Under the pieces are notes generated by a model that saw only the letters and a list, made by a program, of their open reading frames with translations, searched no databases and was not told where the DNA came from. The position numbers were made by a program, and so were the translations under genes. 8,296 nt of DNA from Sphingobacterium sp. UBA6711 (lineage in GTDB: Bacteria > Bacteroidota > Bacteroidia > Sphingobacteriales > Sphingobacteriaceae), in NCBI GenBank assembly GCA_002454415.1, contig DKIT01000070.1, positions 107,706-116,001 on the forward strand. Direction: 5' to 3'. Positions within the stretch are counted from its first letter, which is position 1. Each line of letters starts with the position of its first letter. Below, in pieces: positions 1 through 6,695 of this stretch.

Positions 1-508
1 CTCTTTTTTCCAATTCTGCTACAAGAAGTTTATAATTTGAACGAGCCTGCTTTCCTTCCTTGCTGAATATACGGCTTGGAGAAATTCGGATTCCGCCACG
101 GTTTTGACTCGCATCTGAATATTTTCCAGTCGTCTTTTCACGTTGAATTTCAGCTGCAAGCCTGCTGTCTGTCATCCGCTCGACAATGACTTCATTTAAT
201 TCAATAGCATTATTTATTCTATTCAAGTAGATTCTACGTAGGCTGTTATCGTAAATAAAGACAGTGTCTTGCTCATATCCAGTTGCTTTAATCAATAGAA
301 GATCGTTGATACTTGCATCAATAGCAAAAGAGCCGTCTCTACTGGTTTGTACTTCCACTTTGGTGCGCAGATTCTGGATTTGCGCAGCTTCAATTTTTTC
401 TCCGCTGACAAGTTCCATGATGATACCTTTGGTTTTCTCTTGTGCAAAGAGAGATTTGCTCATTAACATAATGAGTAAGCAGCTTAGGGCCGTTTGTATA
501 ATTTTCAT
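1..508 (-). CDS. Secreted carboxypeptidase-regulatory-like domain protein (C-terminus beyond window)
   Basis: The leftward reading frame is open for 169 codons from ATG at 506-508 and runs off the left edge, so the C-terminus is missing. Residues 1-23 are a signal peptide (MK, hydrophobic LLIMLM core, then LFAQ as a likely signal peptidase I site), so the product should be exported. Residues about 28-96 fit the carboxypeptidase-D regulatory-like / TonB-receptor plug-like beta-sandwich common in Bacteroidota: a GxI strand, a TSRDGSFAI turn, then LLIKATGYE and a strand ending in IYLNR. The following part (ELNEVIVERM, later GGIRISPSRIFSKEGKQAR) resembles a widespread secreted Bacteroidota family of unknown function whose members carry this domain at the N-terminus. 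The start is supported by the signal peptide and by a -7-like box about 90 bases upstream. It lies 116 bases downstream of the M1 peptidase gene on the same strand and could be partly co-transcribed. Its role is unknown. Confidence 0.82.
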   Translation of the reverse strand, partial: MKIIQTALSCLLIMLMSKSLFAQEKTKGIIMELVSGEKIEAAQIQNLRTKVEVQTSRDGSFAIDASINDLLLIKATGYEQDTVFIYDNSLRRIYLNRINNAIELNEVIVERMTDSRLAAEIQREKTTGKYSDASQNRGGIRISPSRIFSKEGKQARSNYKLLVAELEKR

Positions 509-595
509 TAGCATTATAGTATGTGTGTTGTCAAGGTATAAATAAACATATCTTTTGCTCTTTGATTTGCCTCATGTGCATCATCGTCGCATACC

Positions 596-603
596 CAAAA
601 ATA
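596..603 (-). promoter_or_regulatory. Possible -7 promoter box for the leftward secreted-protein gene
   Basis: On the minus strand this reads TATTTTTG, an exact match to the Bacteroidota -7 consensus TAnnTTTG. It lies between the end of the M1 peptidase gene and the start of the carboxypeptidase-regulatory-like gene, giving an inferred 5' leader of about 80 bases. No TTTG -33 element sits at the usual 19-21 base distance, and AT-rich DNA yields such boxes by chance, so this is tentative. Confidence 0.3.
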
Positions 604-624
604 ACGAATAGATTTCTAAAATTG

Positions 625-2571
625 CTAATTTGCTTTCCAGATATTATTATCTGGGTTTTTGTCTGGCATGACGGTGTCTGGATCCAGTTGTACTGATTGT
701 AAGGCTTCCAGGCTAGGTAATTTGAATTGCCATACATTGTTTCTTTCCCAGATTTCTACAGGTAATTTCTTTCGTATTTTTTTGCCTGAAACTGTTATCG
801 CTTCTACGATGACAGGCATTGGCAATTTTTCTAAATTTTCGACGGTAACCAATGCTCCAAGTTTTGGATTGTTGTTCACATAAGAAACTGATTTTATACT
901 TTGGTCCATCTGCCAGTTATTGACAAACCAACCTCTCCAGAACCAATTTAGATTTTCTCCTACACCGTTTTCTATTGCTTTAAAGAAGTCTTCTGGCGTC
1001 GGGTGTTTGTAAGCCCATTCTTGGATATACTTTTTAAAAGCGTAGTCGAAGCGTTCTTTACCTATGATTTCGTTGCGTAATAATTTCAAGCCATACGCGG
1101 GCTTATAATAAACAAGCGCTCCGATATTGTTTTCTTTCATATTTTGTGGCGTGCTCATGACTGGCTCAAGATTGCGTGTCGTAAATATGTAAGGTCTGCT
1201 GGCTTGATTACGATCATATTCTCCATTGTTGAATTCCTGAGTTGCCAGTTCATTGATAAATGTATTGAAACCTTCATCCATCCAACCATGTTCACGTTCG
1301 TTGGAAGATACGATCATTGGAAACCAATTGTGGCCAAACTCGTGGTTAGTAACTCCCCAAAGGGATCCGGCTTTAGCCTGATAGCTACAGAACGATAATG
1401 CAGGATATTCCATACCACCAACGTTGGAAGCAACATTGACTGCAACAGGATAAGGATATTCGAACCAATTCTTGGAATATATTTCAATGGCTGCTTTAGT
1501 ATATTCTGTAGAGCGTTCCCAAGCGTTGTTGTTATTGCTTTCAATTGGATAGGCAGATAGTGCGAATGCCTTTTTACCACTAGGCAAATTAATCTTTGCT
1601 CCATCTAATATAAAGGCTGTAGAGGAAGCCCAAGCGATGTCCTGTGCATTATTGAGTTTATACTTCCACGTCAGCACCTTTTTGTTTGGGCGGGAATCTT
1701 TTGAAGAAACTTCTGCTGCGGATCGAATTAGCACTGTTTCATCACTACCTTGCGCTTTCTGATATCTTTTCAGTTGTTCAGAAGTAAATACCTCTTGTGG
1801 ATTTAAGAGTTCTCCGCCTAATACGACGATATGATTGGCTGGGGCTGTAATTTCAACTTGATAATTTCCAAATTCGCGATAGAATTCTCCCGGGCCTGTA
1901 TATGGTAAAGTATTCCATCCTCTAATATCATCGTAAACACAGAGTCTGGGGAACCATTGTGCAATCGCATAGATCTTGCCATTTTTCGTGTCAAGAATAC
2001 CCGTGCGATCTGCTCCGTATGGTGGAACAGTATATTGATACTTGATCTTGAATGTAATTTTTCCTCCTTTACTTTTTAACTCTTCCGACAGTCTTATCTG
2101 CATCCGTGTATCGTCAATAATGTGGTCAATGGCAGTTCCATTTGCATCGGTGACAGATTGTATCTGATAACCACCGTCAAATGTAGCGTTGCCATCGCCA
2201 TAGCGACTTTCTGTCAACGGGGAAATCAATTGGCCACGTCCACGTTGAGAAAACATATTTTGGTCTAATTGCAACCAGATATAGTCCATGTTATCAGGAC
2301 TATTGTTGCTGTAAGTAATTTCAACAGATCCTGTAATTTGATCGTTTTGATCGTTTAGAGACGCCTGAATTTTATAATCGGCTGCATTTTGCCAATATGC
2401 CGGGCCAGGTTTACCTGCCGCAGAACGATACTCATTTCCATTATTTTTGAAGAATAAAGGTGCAAAGGCTTCTGTGTAACTGTAGTTGGATGTTTTCTCC
2501 TGTGAAAAAGAAGGAAAAGCATAGCCTAATGCAATAAGGCTTAAAGATGCTAGCGCAATTCTTTTCATCAT
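625..2571 (-). CDS. Secreted M1 family zinc metallopeptidase (aminopeptidase)
   Basis: A 648-residue exported peptidase of family M1 (gluzincins), which removes N-terminal residues from peptides, probably in the periplasm or at the surface. The N-terminus has a signal peptide ([10 protein letters not shown], hydrophobic core, cleavage near PSFSQ). The catalytic domain carries GGMEYP (385-390), a variant of the GxMEN exopeptidase motif, then the zinc site HEFGH (His410, Glu411, His414) with the third ligand Glu433 in WMDEGFN, the usual HExxH-x18-E spacing. A following VYYKPAYG segment probably supplies the transition-state tyrosine. The C-terminus ends with [14 protein letters not shown], a tail I associate with Bacteroidota members of the family. 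The frame can be extended upstream to an ATG at 2634, but that would precede the signal peptide with charged residues and overlap the proposed promoter, so ATG at 2571 (or the adjacent one at 2568) is preferred. Substrate specificity cannot be read from the sequence. Confidence 0.93.
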   Translation of the reverse strand: MMKRIALASLSLIALGYAFPSFSQEKTSNYSYTEAFAPLFFKNNGNEYRSAAGKPGPAYWQNAADYKIQASLNDQNDQITGSVEITYSNNSPDNMDYIWLQLDQNMFSQRGRGQLISPLTESRYGDGNATFDGGYQIQSVTDANGTAIDHIIDDTRMQIRLSEELKSKGGKITFKIKYQYTVPPYGADRTGILDTKNGKIYAIAQWFPRLCVYDDIRGWNTLPYTGPGEFYREFGNYQVEITAPANHIVVLGGELLNPQEVFTSEQLKRYQKAQGSDETVLIRSAAEVSSKDSRPNKKVLTWKYKLNNAQDIAWASSTAFILDGAKINLPSGKKAFALSAYPIESNNNNAWERSTEYTKAAIEIYSKNWFEYPYPVAVNVASNVGGMEYPALSFCSYQAKAGSLWGVTNHEFGHNWFPMIVSSNEREHGWMDEGFNTFINELATQEFNNGEYDRNQASRPYIFTTRNLEPVMSTPQNMKENNIGALVYYKPAYGLKLLRNEIIGKERFDYAFKKYIQEWAYKHPTPEDFFKAIENGVGENLNWFWRGWFVNNWQMDQSIKSVSYVNNNPKLGALVTVENLEKLPMPVIVEAITVSGKKIRKKLPVEIWERNNVWQFKLPSLEALQSVQLDPDTVMPDKNPDNNIWKAN

Positions 2572-2603
2572 ACGTCTAATTCTTTTAATTGTGTTTATTC
2601 GCT

Positions 2604-2635
2604 CCAATATACAATGAAAAGTAGATAGCGGCAAA
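2604..2635 (-). promoter_or_regulatory. Candidate promoter of the M1 peptidase gene
   Basis: On the minus strand TTTG (2635-2632) is followed after 20 bases by TATATTGG (2611-2604). This fits the Bacteroidota pattern TTTG-N19-21-TAnnTTTG with one mismatch. Transcription would start near 2597, leaving a leader of about 26 bases before ATG at 2571. The placement also argues against the upstream in-frame ATG at 2634. Confidence 0.42.
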
Positions 2636-2674
2636 AAAACATTTATTATATCGGAATTTAGAAGACGTATAGAA

Positions 2675-2702
2675 AAGCTGCTCAGGGAGGAGCTTAGCAG
2701 CT
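2675..2702 (-). terminator. Probable intrinsic terminator of the YffB-like gene
   Basis: On the minus strand a hairpin with 7-bp arms (2702-2696 AGCTGCT pairing with 2682-2676 AGCAGCT) is followed by TTTTCTAT. The stem overlaps the stop codon of the upstream gene (2701-2703). An alternative stem pairs 2695-2687 with 2683-2675, with one mismatch and a 3-base loop. The T-run is short, so termination may be partial. Confidence 0.5.
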
Positions 2703-3048
2703 ATTTCAAAGTTGTGCTATATTCTTCTTCGTTGAATCCTAATAGAATTCCGTTTTCATGTTCAACCACGGGGCGTTTGATCATACTGGTATATTGCTTT
2801 AGGACATGATTGGCGCTATCTGCATCTTTGACTTTCGCTTGTTCTTCCGCTGTCAGTTTTTTCCATGTTGTTCCTTTTTTGTTGACTAAAGTTTGCCAGT
2901 CTACTTTTGATTCCCATTCTTTCAGCTTCTCATCGTTCACTCCTTCTTTTTTAAAATCATGAAATTGAAAAGAAATGTTATTCTCTTCTAGCCAAGTGAG
3001 TGCTTTTTTTACTGTATTACAATTTTTAATACCATATACCTGTAGCAT
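2701..3048 (-). CDS. YffB-type ArsC-family thioredoxin-fold protein
   Basis: A 115-residue cytoplasmic protein of the ArsC/Spx/YffB thioredoxin-like family. It begins MLQVYGIKNCNTVKKAL, with the single active-site cysteine at residue 10 in the YGIKNC(D/N)T(I/V)KKA context typical of E. coli YffB. Further along come FHDFKKEG, NKKGTTWKKL and SMIKRPVVE followed by LLGF, all conserved landmarks of YffB. Spx regulators have CxxC at this place, and true arsenate reductases have a different Cys loop and three arginines, so neither function is supported. YffB-type proteins are thought to act in glutathione- or thiol-dependent reduction; the physiological substrate is unknown. The start at 3048 is chosen because the protein aligns from there and because the in-frame ATG at 3072 falls inside a -7-like promoter box. 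It precedes the M1 peptidase gene by 129 bases on the same strand, with a likely terminator between, so the two are probably separate units. Confidence 0.88.
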   Translation of the reverse strand: MLQVYGIKNCNTVKKALTWLEENNISFQFHDFKKEGVNDEKLKEWESKVDWQTLVNKKGTTWKKLTAEEQAKVKDADSANHVLKQYTSMIKRPVVEHENGILLGFNEEEYSTTLK

Positions 3049-3069
3049 AGTAATGTCAATTAGTGAGCT

Positions 3070-3077
3070 CAAATTTA
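3070..3077 (-). promoter_or_regulatory. Possible -7 promoter box for the YffB-like gene
   Basis: The minus strand reads TAAATTTG, an exact match to TAnnTTTG, 21 bases upstream of ATG at 3048. No TTTG -33 element is visible at the usual distance. If real, transcription would start near 3063, excluding the in-frame ATG at 3072. Confidence 0.35.
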
Positions 3078-3257
3078 ATCAATACTTGGTCTTTTTTTAT
3101 AGAATAATTAACAGTAAGGATTTTTAATGATGAGATTGTAGAACCGTTTTACTGCATAATTTGTTTATAACTGTTTGTTTCGCTAGTTATTGAAGGAATA
3201 TAATAATGGCGCGGTAAAAACTCGAATTTTTGGGATTTGTTATTTGGAATTATAATC

Positions 3258-3278
3258 ATAGTGTATTTAGTACACTAT
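3258..3278. repeat. 8-bp inverted repeat upstream of the aldolase gene
   Basis: ATAGTGTA (3258-3265) and TACACTAT (3271-3278) are perfect reverse complements around a 5-base centre TTTAG, 85 bases upstream of the aldolase ATG. It could be an operator for a dimeric regulator or a leader hairpin. Arms of this length do arise by chance in AT-rich DNA. Confidence 0.4.
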
Positions 3279-3283
3279 AAAAA

Positions 3284-3315
3284 TTAGGAAGTAATAATAA
3301 TTTTTAATAATTTAG
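3284..3315 (+). promoter_or_regulatory. Weak promoter-like pair before the aldolase gene
   Basis: TTAG (3284-3287), 20 bases, then TAATTTAG (3308-3315). Each element differs from the Bacteroidota TTTG / TAnnTTTG consensus by one base, but the spacing fits. It predicts a leader of about 40 bases. Low confidence because other TTTG words occur upstream. Confidence 0.22.
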
Positions 3316-3362
3316 TAGCTTCAAGAGTTAATGAATGATTAAAATAAATCAATAACAAAAAT

Positions 3363-4442
3363 ATGAGCCTAAAAGATTTTAAAGGTGTATTGACGGGAGA
3401 TCAAGTACAAGAGTTGTTTGAAGTTGCAAAGAAAGAGAAATTTGCTTTGCCTGCGGTAAACATTATTGGAACAAATTCTATTAATGCTGTGATGGAAACT
3501 GCTAAAGCAGTAAACTCTCCTGTAATTATTCAATTGTCAAATGGTGGTGCGCAATTTTATGCAGGTAAATCATTGAATAATGATAATTTGCAAGCTTGTG
3601 TATTAGGTGCAGTATCAGCGGCACAACATGTTCACTTATTAGCTGAACATTATGGTGTAGCTGTAATTTTACATACAGATCATGCAGCTAAGAAGCTTTT
3701 ACCTTGGATCGACGGTTTATTGGATGCTGGAGAAAAATTCTTTGCGCAACATGGGAAGCCATTGTTCTCCTCACATATGTTAGATTTGTCTGAAGAACCA
3801 ATTGAAGAAAATATTGAGATTTCTAAAAAATATTTGGAGCGTATGAAACCTCTTGGTATGACTGTGGAAATCGAGCTGGGTGTTACAGGTGGAGAAGAAG
3901 ATGGTGTTGATAACTCAGATGTTGATAGCTCTAAATTGTATACACAACCTGAAGAGGTTGCTTATGCTTTCGAGGAATTATCTAAGGTATCTGACAAATT
4001 TACAGTAGCGGCGGCGTTTGGTAATGTACACGGTGTTTACAAACCCGGAAACGTGAAATTGCAACCTGTAATTTTACATAACTCACAGGAATACATTCGT
4101 GAGAAATATAATCTTGCAGCTGAAAAACCTGTGAATTTTGTGTTCCATGGCGGTTCAGGTTCTTCTCCTGAAGAAATTGCTGAAGCTATTTCATATGGTG
4201 CGATCAAAATGAATATTGACACAGATATGCAATGGGCATACTGGGATGGTGTACGTGCTTACGAAGCTAAAAACCACGACTATTTACAAGGTCAAATCGG
4301 TAACCCTGAAGGAGCTGATTCTCCGAACAAAAAATATTATGATCCACGTGTTTGGTTACGCAAAGGTGAAGAAGCTTTTGTTGCTCGTTTGAAAGAAGCA
4401 TTTGGAGACTTAAATGCAATTGATGTTAACAGCAAACTTTAA
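3363..4442 (+). CDS. fbaA: Class II (class IIA) fructose-bisphosphate aldolase
   Basis: A 359-residue cytoplasmic, zinc-dependent aldolase that cleaves fructose 1,6-bisphosphate to dihydroxyacetone phosphate and glyceraldehyde 3-phosphate in glycolysis, and runs in reverse in gluconeogenesis. It has the same length as E. coli FbaA and is recognisably similar along its whole length. Key residues are catalytic Asp106 and zinc ligand His107 in HTDHAAKKLLPW, the TGGEEDGVDN loop (about 175-184), His223 in FGNVHGVYKPG, His262 in VFHGGSGS, and the phosphate/substrate segment MNIDTDMQWA. The C-terminal NKKYYDPRVWLR and LNAIDV are also as in E. coli. One small difference is Ala in TDHAAKK where E. coli has Cys. 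The gene stands alone with its own upstream region and terminator; no other glycolytic gene is in view. It should be strongly expressed. Confidence 0.98.
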   Translation: MSLKDFKGVLTGDQVQELFEVAKKEKFALPAVNIIGTNSINAVMETAKAVNSPVIIQLSNGGAQFYAGKSLNNDNLQACVLGAVSAAQHVHLLAEHYGVAVILHTDHAAKKLLPWIDGLLDAGEKFFAQHGKPLFSSHMLDLSEEPIEENIEISKKYLERMKPLGMTVEIELGVTGGEEDGVDNSDVDSSKLYTQPEEVAYAFEELSKVSDKFTVAAAFGNVHGVYKPGNVKLQPVILHNSQEYIREKYNLAAEKPVNFVFHGGSGSSPEEIAEAISYGAIKMNIDTDMQWAYWDGVRAYEAKNHDYLQGQIGNPEGADSPNKKYYDPRVWLRKGEEAFVARLKEAFGDLNAIDVNSKL

Positions 4443-4463
4443 GCTTTAAGATATCGTATTTAG

Positions 4464-4494
4464 AAGGGGCGTCCATGAAGTGGACGCCCTTTTC
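4464..4494 (+). terminator. Intrinsic terminator of the aldolase gene
   Basis: A G+C-rich hairpin begins 22 bases after the aldolase stop. AAGGGGCGTCCA (4464-4475) pairs with TGGACGCCCTTT (4481-4492), with one G-T pair, around the loop TGAAG, and runs into TTTTCT. The DUF2807 gene that follows therefore needs its own promoter. Confidence 0.92.
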
Positions 4495-4575
4495 TATGTC
4501 AAAATAGGTTAAAATCAATCTTAAGAGAAGCGTTTGGCTTATTTTTTGACGAACAAGATTAAAAAGTCAAGTCAT

Positions 4576-5250
4576 ATGAAATTGATAGGAATAAGCGCAA
4601 TTCTTTTATTAGTGACCCAACTAAGTTTTGGGCAAACGAAGCAAAATGTCGGTGATTTTACTTCAGTTGTGGCGACGGATAAGATCCAAGTTGAACTGAT
4701 TAAATCAGACGAGTCTTTGGTTACTTTCGAAGGACAAAACCATGAAAATGTTAAAGTGGTCAATACGAATGGTTCATTGGTACTCAAGATGAATACATTG
4801 AATATGTTGCAAGGTGGAAATATTTCTGTTAAGGTCTATTATAAGGATCTAACTAATATCGAAGCAAAGAAAGGCGGTAAAGTGTTCGCTGTGGCAAATA
4901 ACACAATTACTGGGGACCACTTGAAAGTGTATGCGTCTGAAGGTGGTCTTGTTGACCTATACGCCGCTGTGAAGACGGCTGAAATTAAAGTGACGTCGGG
5001 AGCGACCGTTGCTTTGTACGGGAAAGCGGATAAGCAGGAAATCATATCTAATTTTGGAGGTAAATATGAGGGGAAAGATTTTAAAACGGCAGAAACTGTT
5101 GTGACTGTAAACGGAGGTGGGAAAGCGGACGTATTTGCGGTAAATTCTGTTGAGACTAAAACTCGTGGCGGTGGGGTGATTGACGTCTATGGAAAGCCCG
5201 AGCAACGTGTAGAAAAGAAAATGGCAGGTGGAACGGTCAACTTTAAATAG
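4576..5250 (+). CDS. Secreted head-GIN / DUF2807 beta-repeat protein
   Basis: A 224-residue exported protein. Residues 1-19 form a signal peptide (MKLIGISAILLLVTQLSFG, then Q). The rest fits the DUF2807 'putative auto-transporter adhesin, head GIN' family: an N-terminal FTSVVATDKIQVELIKSDE strand pair, then a right-handed beta-helix-like run of short units with a GG turn followed by V-x-(V/L)-Y strands. GG turns occur near residues 100, 123, 142 (SGA), 161, 181, 199 and 218, about 18-23 residues apart. There are no cysteines and no membrane anchor, so the mature protein is probably free in the periplasm or outer-surface associated. Function is unknown for this family; the adhesin name is only a domain label. 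The start at 4576 is chosen for its signal peptide; the in-frame ATG at 4534 would put charged residues first. It is isolated from the aldolase by a terminator. TATTTTTTG at 4540-4548 is a possible imperfect -7 box. Confidence 0.87.
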   Translation: MKLIGISAILLLVTQLSFGQTKQNVGDFTSVVATDKIQVELIKSDESLVTFEGQNHENVKVVNTNGSLVLKMNTLNMLQGGNISVKVYYKDLTNIEAKKGGKVFAVANNTITGDHLKVYASEGGLVDLYAAVKTAEIKVTSGATVALYGKADKQEIISNFGGKYEGKDFKTAETVVTVNGGGKADVFAVNSVETKTRGGGVIDVYGKPEQRVEKKMAGGTVNFK

Positions 5251-5485
5251 TTAAACTGTCGTGATTTTGTCAATTTTAACATAAAGAACTTAAATTGGGT
5301 TGATCGGAAAAAACCACCGAATTTGAGTAAAAGGATGAAATAAAAAGGGTTTAGCAGAAATAGGAGTCTGATGGTGATTTAACTTTTTTATTAAAAAGGT
5401 CAGTTATATTGTTTTTCTCTTGACAAGCCTTCTTCATTTGTGCTTAAAATACTTATTTTTGTCAGGGAATAATAAAAATAGTATT
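5251..5485. other. Non-coding interval between the DUF2807 and hydroxylase genes
   Basis: These 235 bases contain no convincing gene. No G+C-rich terminator follows the DUF2807 gene. The only hairpin is a weak AT one, CTTTTT-TATT-AAAAAG near 5383-5398. The best promoter-like element is the box at 5454-5461. Confidence 0.5.
5454..5461 (+). promoter_or_regulatory. Possible -7 promoter box for the hydroxylase gene
   Basis: TATTTTTG is an exact TAnnTTTG match 24 bases upstream of ATG 5486, giving an inferred leader of about 18 bases. A TTTG occurs at 5437-5440 but only 13 bases away instead of 19-21, so the -33 element is uncertain. The box lies inside the in-frame upstream extension from 5420, favouring the start at 5486. 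Confidence 0.33.
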
Positions 5486-6154
5486 ATGGCAAAGCGTAAT
5501 TATGTTTCAAATTCTACGGAATCTACGCGCATGTTCAAAAGTGACTTTTTGGAGTCTTTGACGAAAGTGCATTGGAGTGTACCTTTGATTTTCTATGTAC
5601 CGGTAGTGGTTTTCTTTTCGTATAAAGCGCTAGTTTGGGGAGAAATTTCTTTATTGACATATGCAGGGTATTTTGTTTTTGGATTAGCTTTTTGGACTGC
5701 CTTTGAATATGCATTGCATCGGTGGGTATTTCATTATCATCCGACTACAGCATGGGGAAAGCGTATCGCTTTTATATTTCATGGTGTGCATCATGATTTT
5801 CCAAGAGATCGTATGCGGCTAGTTATGCCATTGTCGGCAAGTATTCCCTTGGCAGCTTTGGTCTATTTTGGATTCACTTTGTTTTTTACAGATGAGTTTA
5901 TCTTGGCTTGCTTTTTCTCTGGCTTTATGATAGGTTACCTGATCTATGATGAGTGTCATTATGCAATGCATCATGCTAATTTCAAAAGTGGTATTTTTAA
6001 ACGTATCAAACAACATCATATGTTGCATCATTATTCAGATCCGGAAAAAGGATTTGGTGTAAGTTCTTCATTATGGGATGAAATCTTGCGTTCAGGCTTT
6101 GAAGAAAAAGAACCAAAAAGAGATTCATCAACATTAAAGGAAGAAAAGGCATAA
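5486..6154 (+). CDS. Fatty acid 2-hydroxylase-like di-iron membrane enzyme (sterol desaturase superfamily)
   Basis: A 222-residue integral membrane protein of the fatty acid hydroxylase/sterol desaturase superfamily. The histidine clusters for the di-metal site are complete: HRWVFH (His78, His83), HGVHH (His99, 102, 103), HYAMHH (His158, 162, 163) and HHMLHH (His177, 178, 181, 182). The surrounding words match the FA2H/Scs7 subgroup, which 2-hydroxylates acyl chains of sphingolipids: FEYALHRW, the DFPRDRMRLVMP stretch, GYLIYDECHY, and GFGVSSSLWDEIL. Hydrophobic segments at about 31-50, 57-75 and 118-156 give roughly four membrane passes with the His clusters on the cytoplasmic face. Unlike yeast Scs7 and human FA2H there is no N-terminal cytochrome b5 domain, so electrons must come from a separate donor. 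The start at 5486 (MAKRNYVSN) is preferred over 5420. The likely substrate is an acyl chain of a sphingolipid or other 2-hydroxy lipid; carotenoid or sterol modification is less likely. The C-tail is charged (EEKEPKRDSSTLKEEKA). Confidence 0.88.
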   Translation: MAKRNYVSNSTESTRMFKSDFLESLTKVHWSVPLIFYVPVVVFFSYKALVWGEISLLTYAGYFVFGLAFWTAFEYALHRWVFHYHPTTAWGKRIAFIFHGVHHDFPRDRMRLVMPLSASIPLAALVYFGFTLFFTDEFILACFFSGFMIGYLIYDECHYAMHHANFKSGIFKRIKQHHMLHHYSDPEKGFGVSSSLWDEILRSGFEEKEPKRDSSTLKEEKA

Positions 6155-6170
6155 AAACATGTTTACTTTT

Positions 6171-6209
6171 AAAAAAAGCCTTTGGGGAATCTTCCAAAGG
6201 CTTTTTTTT
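6171..6209. terminator. Bidirectional intrinsic terminator
   Basis: A run of A (6171-6177), GCCTTTGG (6178-6185), an 8-base loop, CCAAAGGC (6194-6201), then eight T (6202-6209). The A and T runs extend the stem and give a U-tract in both directions, so it can end the rightward hydroxylase transcript and the leftward haemoglobin transcript, which converge here. Confidence 0.92.
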
Positions 6210-6241
6210 ATACGATCCTTTTCTTTGGCGGCTTGACCGGT

Positions 6242-6634
6242 CTATATCAAAGGCTTTTTATTCGAATTGGCATTTATATACTCCAATTTAAATTGGAACA
6301 TCTCCGCCATTTTTTGAGCACGCCATTTAGCTTCTTCAGCCTTTTCGCCTTCATAAAGTCGATCTACTGTTGTCTCGAACAGATGTAGCCAATGACTAAA
6401 GTGTCTTTCACCTATTGGTAAATTCATATGAGGAGGAAATGGACTTCCAAAATAGCTATGTTCATTCAATAAAACAGTCTGCCAAAAAGTGTACATCTTT
6501 TCGAGATGTTTAATCCAGTTGTCCTGGATCCGTTCCTGAAAGATTGGGCCAAGTAATTCATCCTGCTGGATGGTACTATAAAACTGATCTACCAAAGCTT
6601 TGATGTCATCAATTGTCTGAATATCTTGTTTCAT
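6242..6634 (-). CDS. Group III truncated haemoglobin
   Basis: A 130-residue haem protein of the 2-on-2 truncated globin family, group III (P type), like Campylobacter jejuni Ctb. The landmarks line up with Ctb: QFYSTI places Tyr19 at B10, LGPIF follows the B helix, NWIKHLEKM places His43 at E7, PFPPHMNLP places His69 as the proximal F8 haem ligand, and HFSHWLHLFE places Trp82 at G8. The Tyr-B10/Trp-G8 pocket is associated in this group with tight O2 binding and with tolerance of nitric oxide stress; the exact reaction here is inference. It should be cytoplasmic, with no signal peptide. The ATG at 6634 (MKQDIQTIDDI) is chosen because it matches family length; the frame extends to 6676 but that part has no family counterpart. 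The tail NANSNKKPLI runs past the conserved core. The gene diverges from the secreted-protein gene at 6823, and a 10-bp inverted repeat lies just upstream. Confidence 0.92.
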   Translation of the reverse strand: MKQDIQTIDDIKALVDQFYSTIQQDELLGPIFQERIQDNWIKHLEKMYTFWQTVLLNEHSYFGSPFPPHMNLPIGERHFSHWLHLFETTVDRLYEGEKAEEAKWRAQKMAEMFQFKLEYINANSNKKPLI

Positions 6635-6652
6635 CGGATTCTTGTTCTGAAC

Positions 6653-6695
6653 CCATAAATGATAGTTGAAGGTCAATCCGACAATTCATTTATGG
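6653..6695. repeat. 10-bp inverted repeat upstream of the haemoglobin gene
   Basis: CCATAAATGA (6653-6662) and TCATTTATGG (6686-6695) are perfect reverse complements separated by 23 bases. The nearer arm is 18 bases upstream of the haemoglobin ATG (6634, leftward). It could be a two-site operator, a leader stem-loop, or chance; one such pair in a window this size is not statistically striking. Confidence 0.5.

Larger units (their letters stand above)
3049..3362. other. 314-base divergent non-coding region before the aldolase gene
   Basis: This AT-rich interval separates the leftward YffB-like gene from the rightward aldolase gene and must hold promoters for both. I see no protein-coding frame and no RNA gene. 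Visible elements are the minus-strand -7 box at 3070-3077, an 8-bp inverted repeat at 3258-3278, a weak plus-strand promoter-like pair at 3284-3315, and several scattered TTTG words at 3160-3246 that may include the true aldolase -33 element. The final 30 bases before the aldolase ATG are A-rich with no Shine-Dalgarno sequence, as often seen in Bacteroidota genes with high expression. Confidence 0.6.

Noticed and set aside
264..545. A 93-residue rightward open frame
   Set aside because: It is antisense to the carboxypeptidase-regulatory-like gene, which has a signal peptide and domain match; the rightward product shows no family features.
2572..2634. Upstream extension of the M1 peptidase to ATG at 2634
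   Set aside because: It would put a charged stretch ahead of a good signal peptide and overlaps the candidate promoter.
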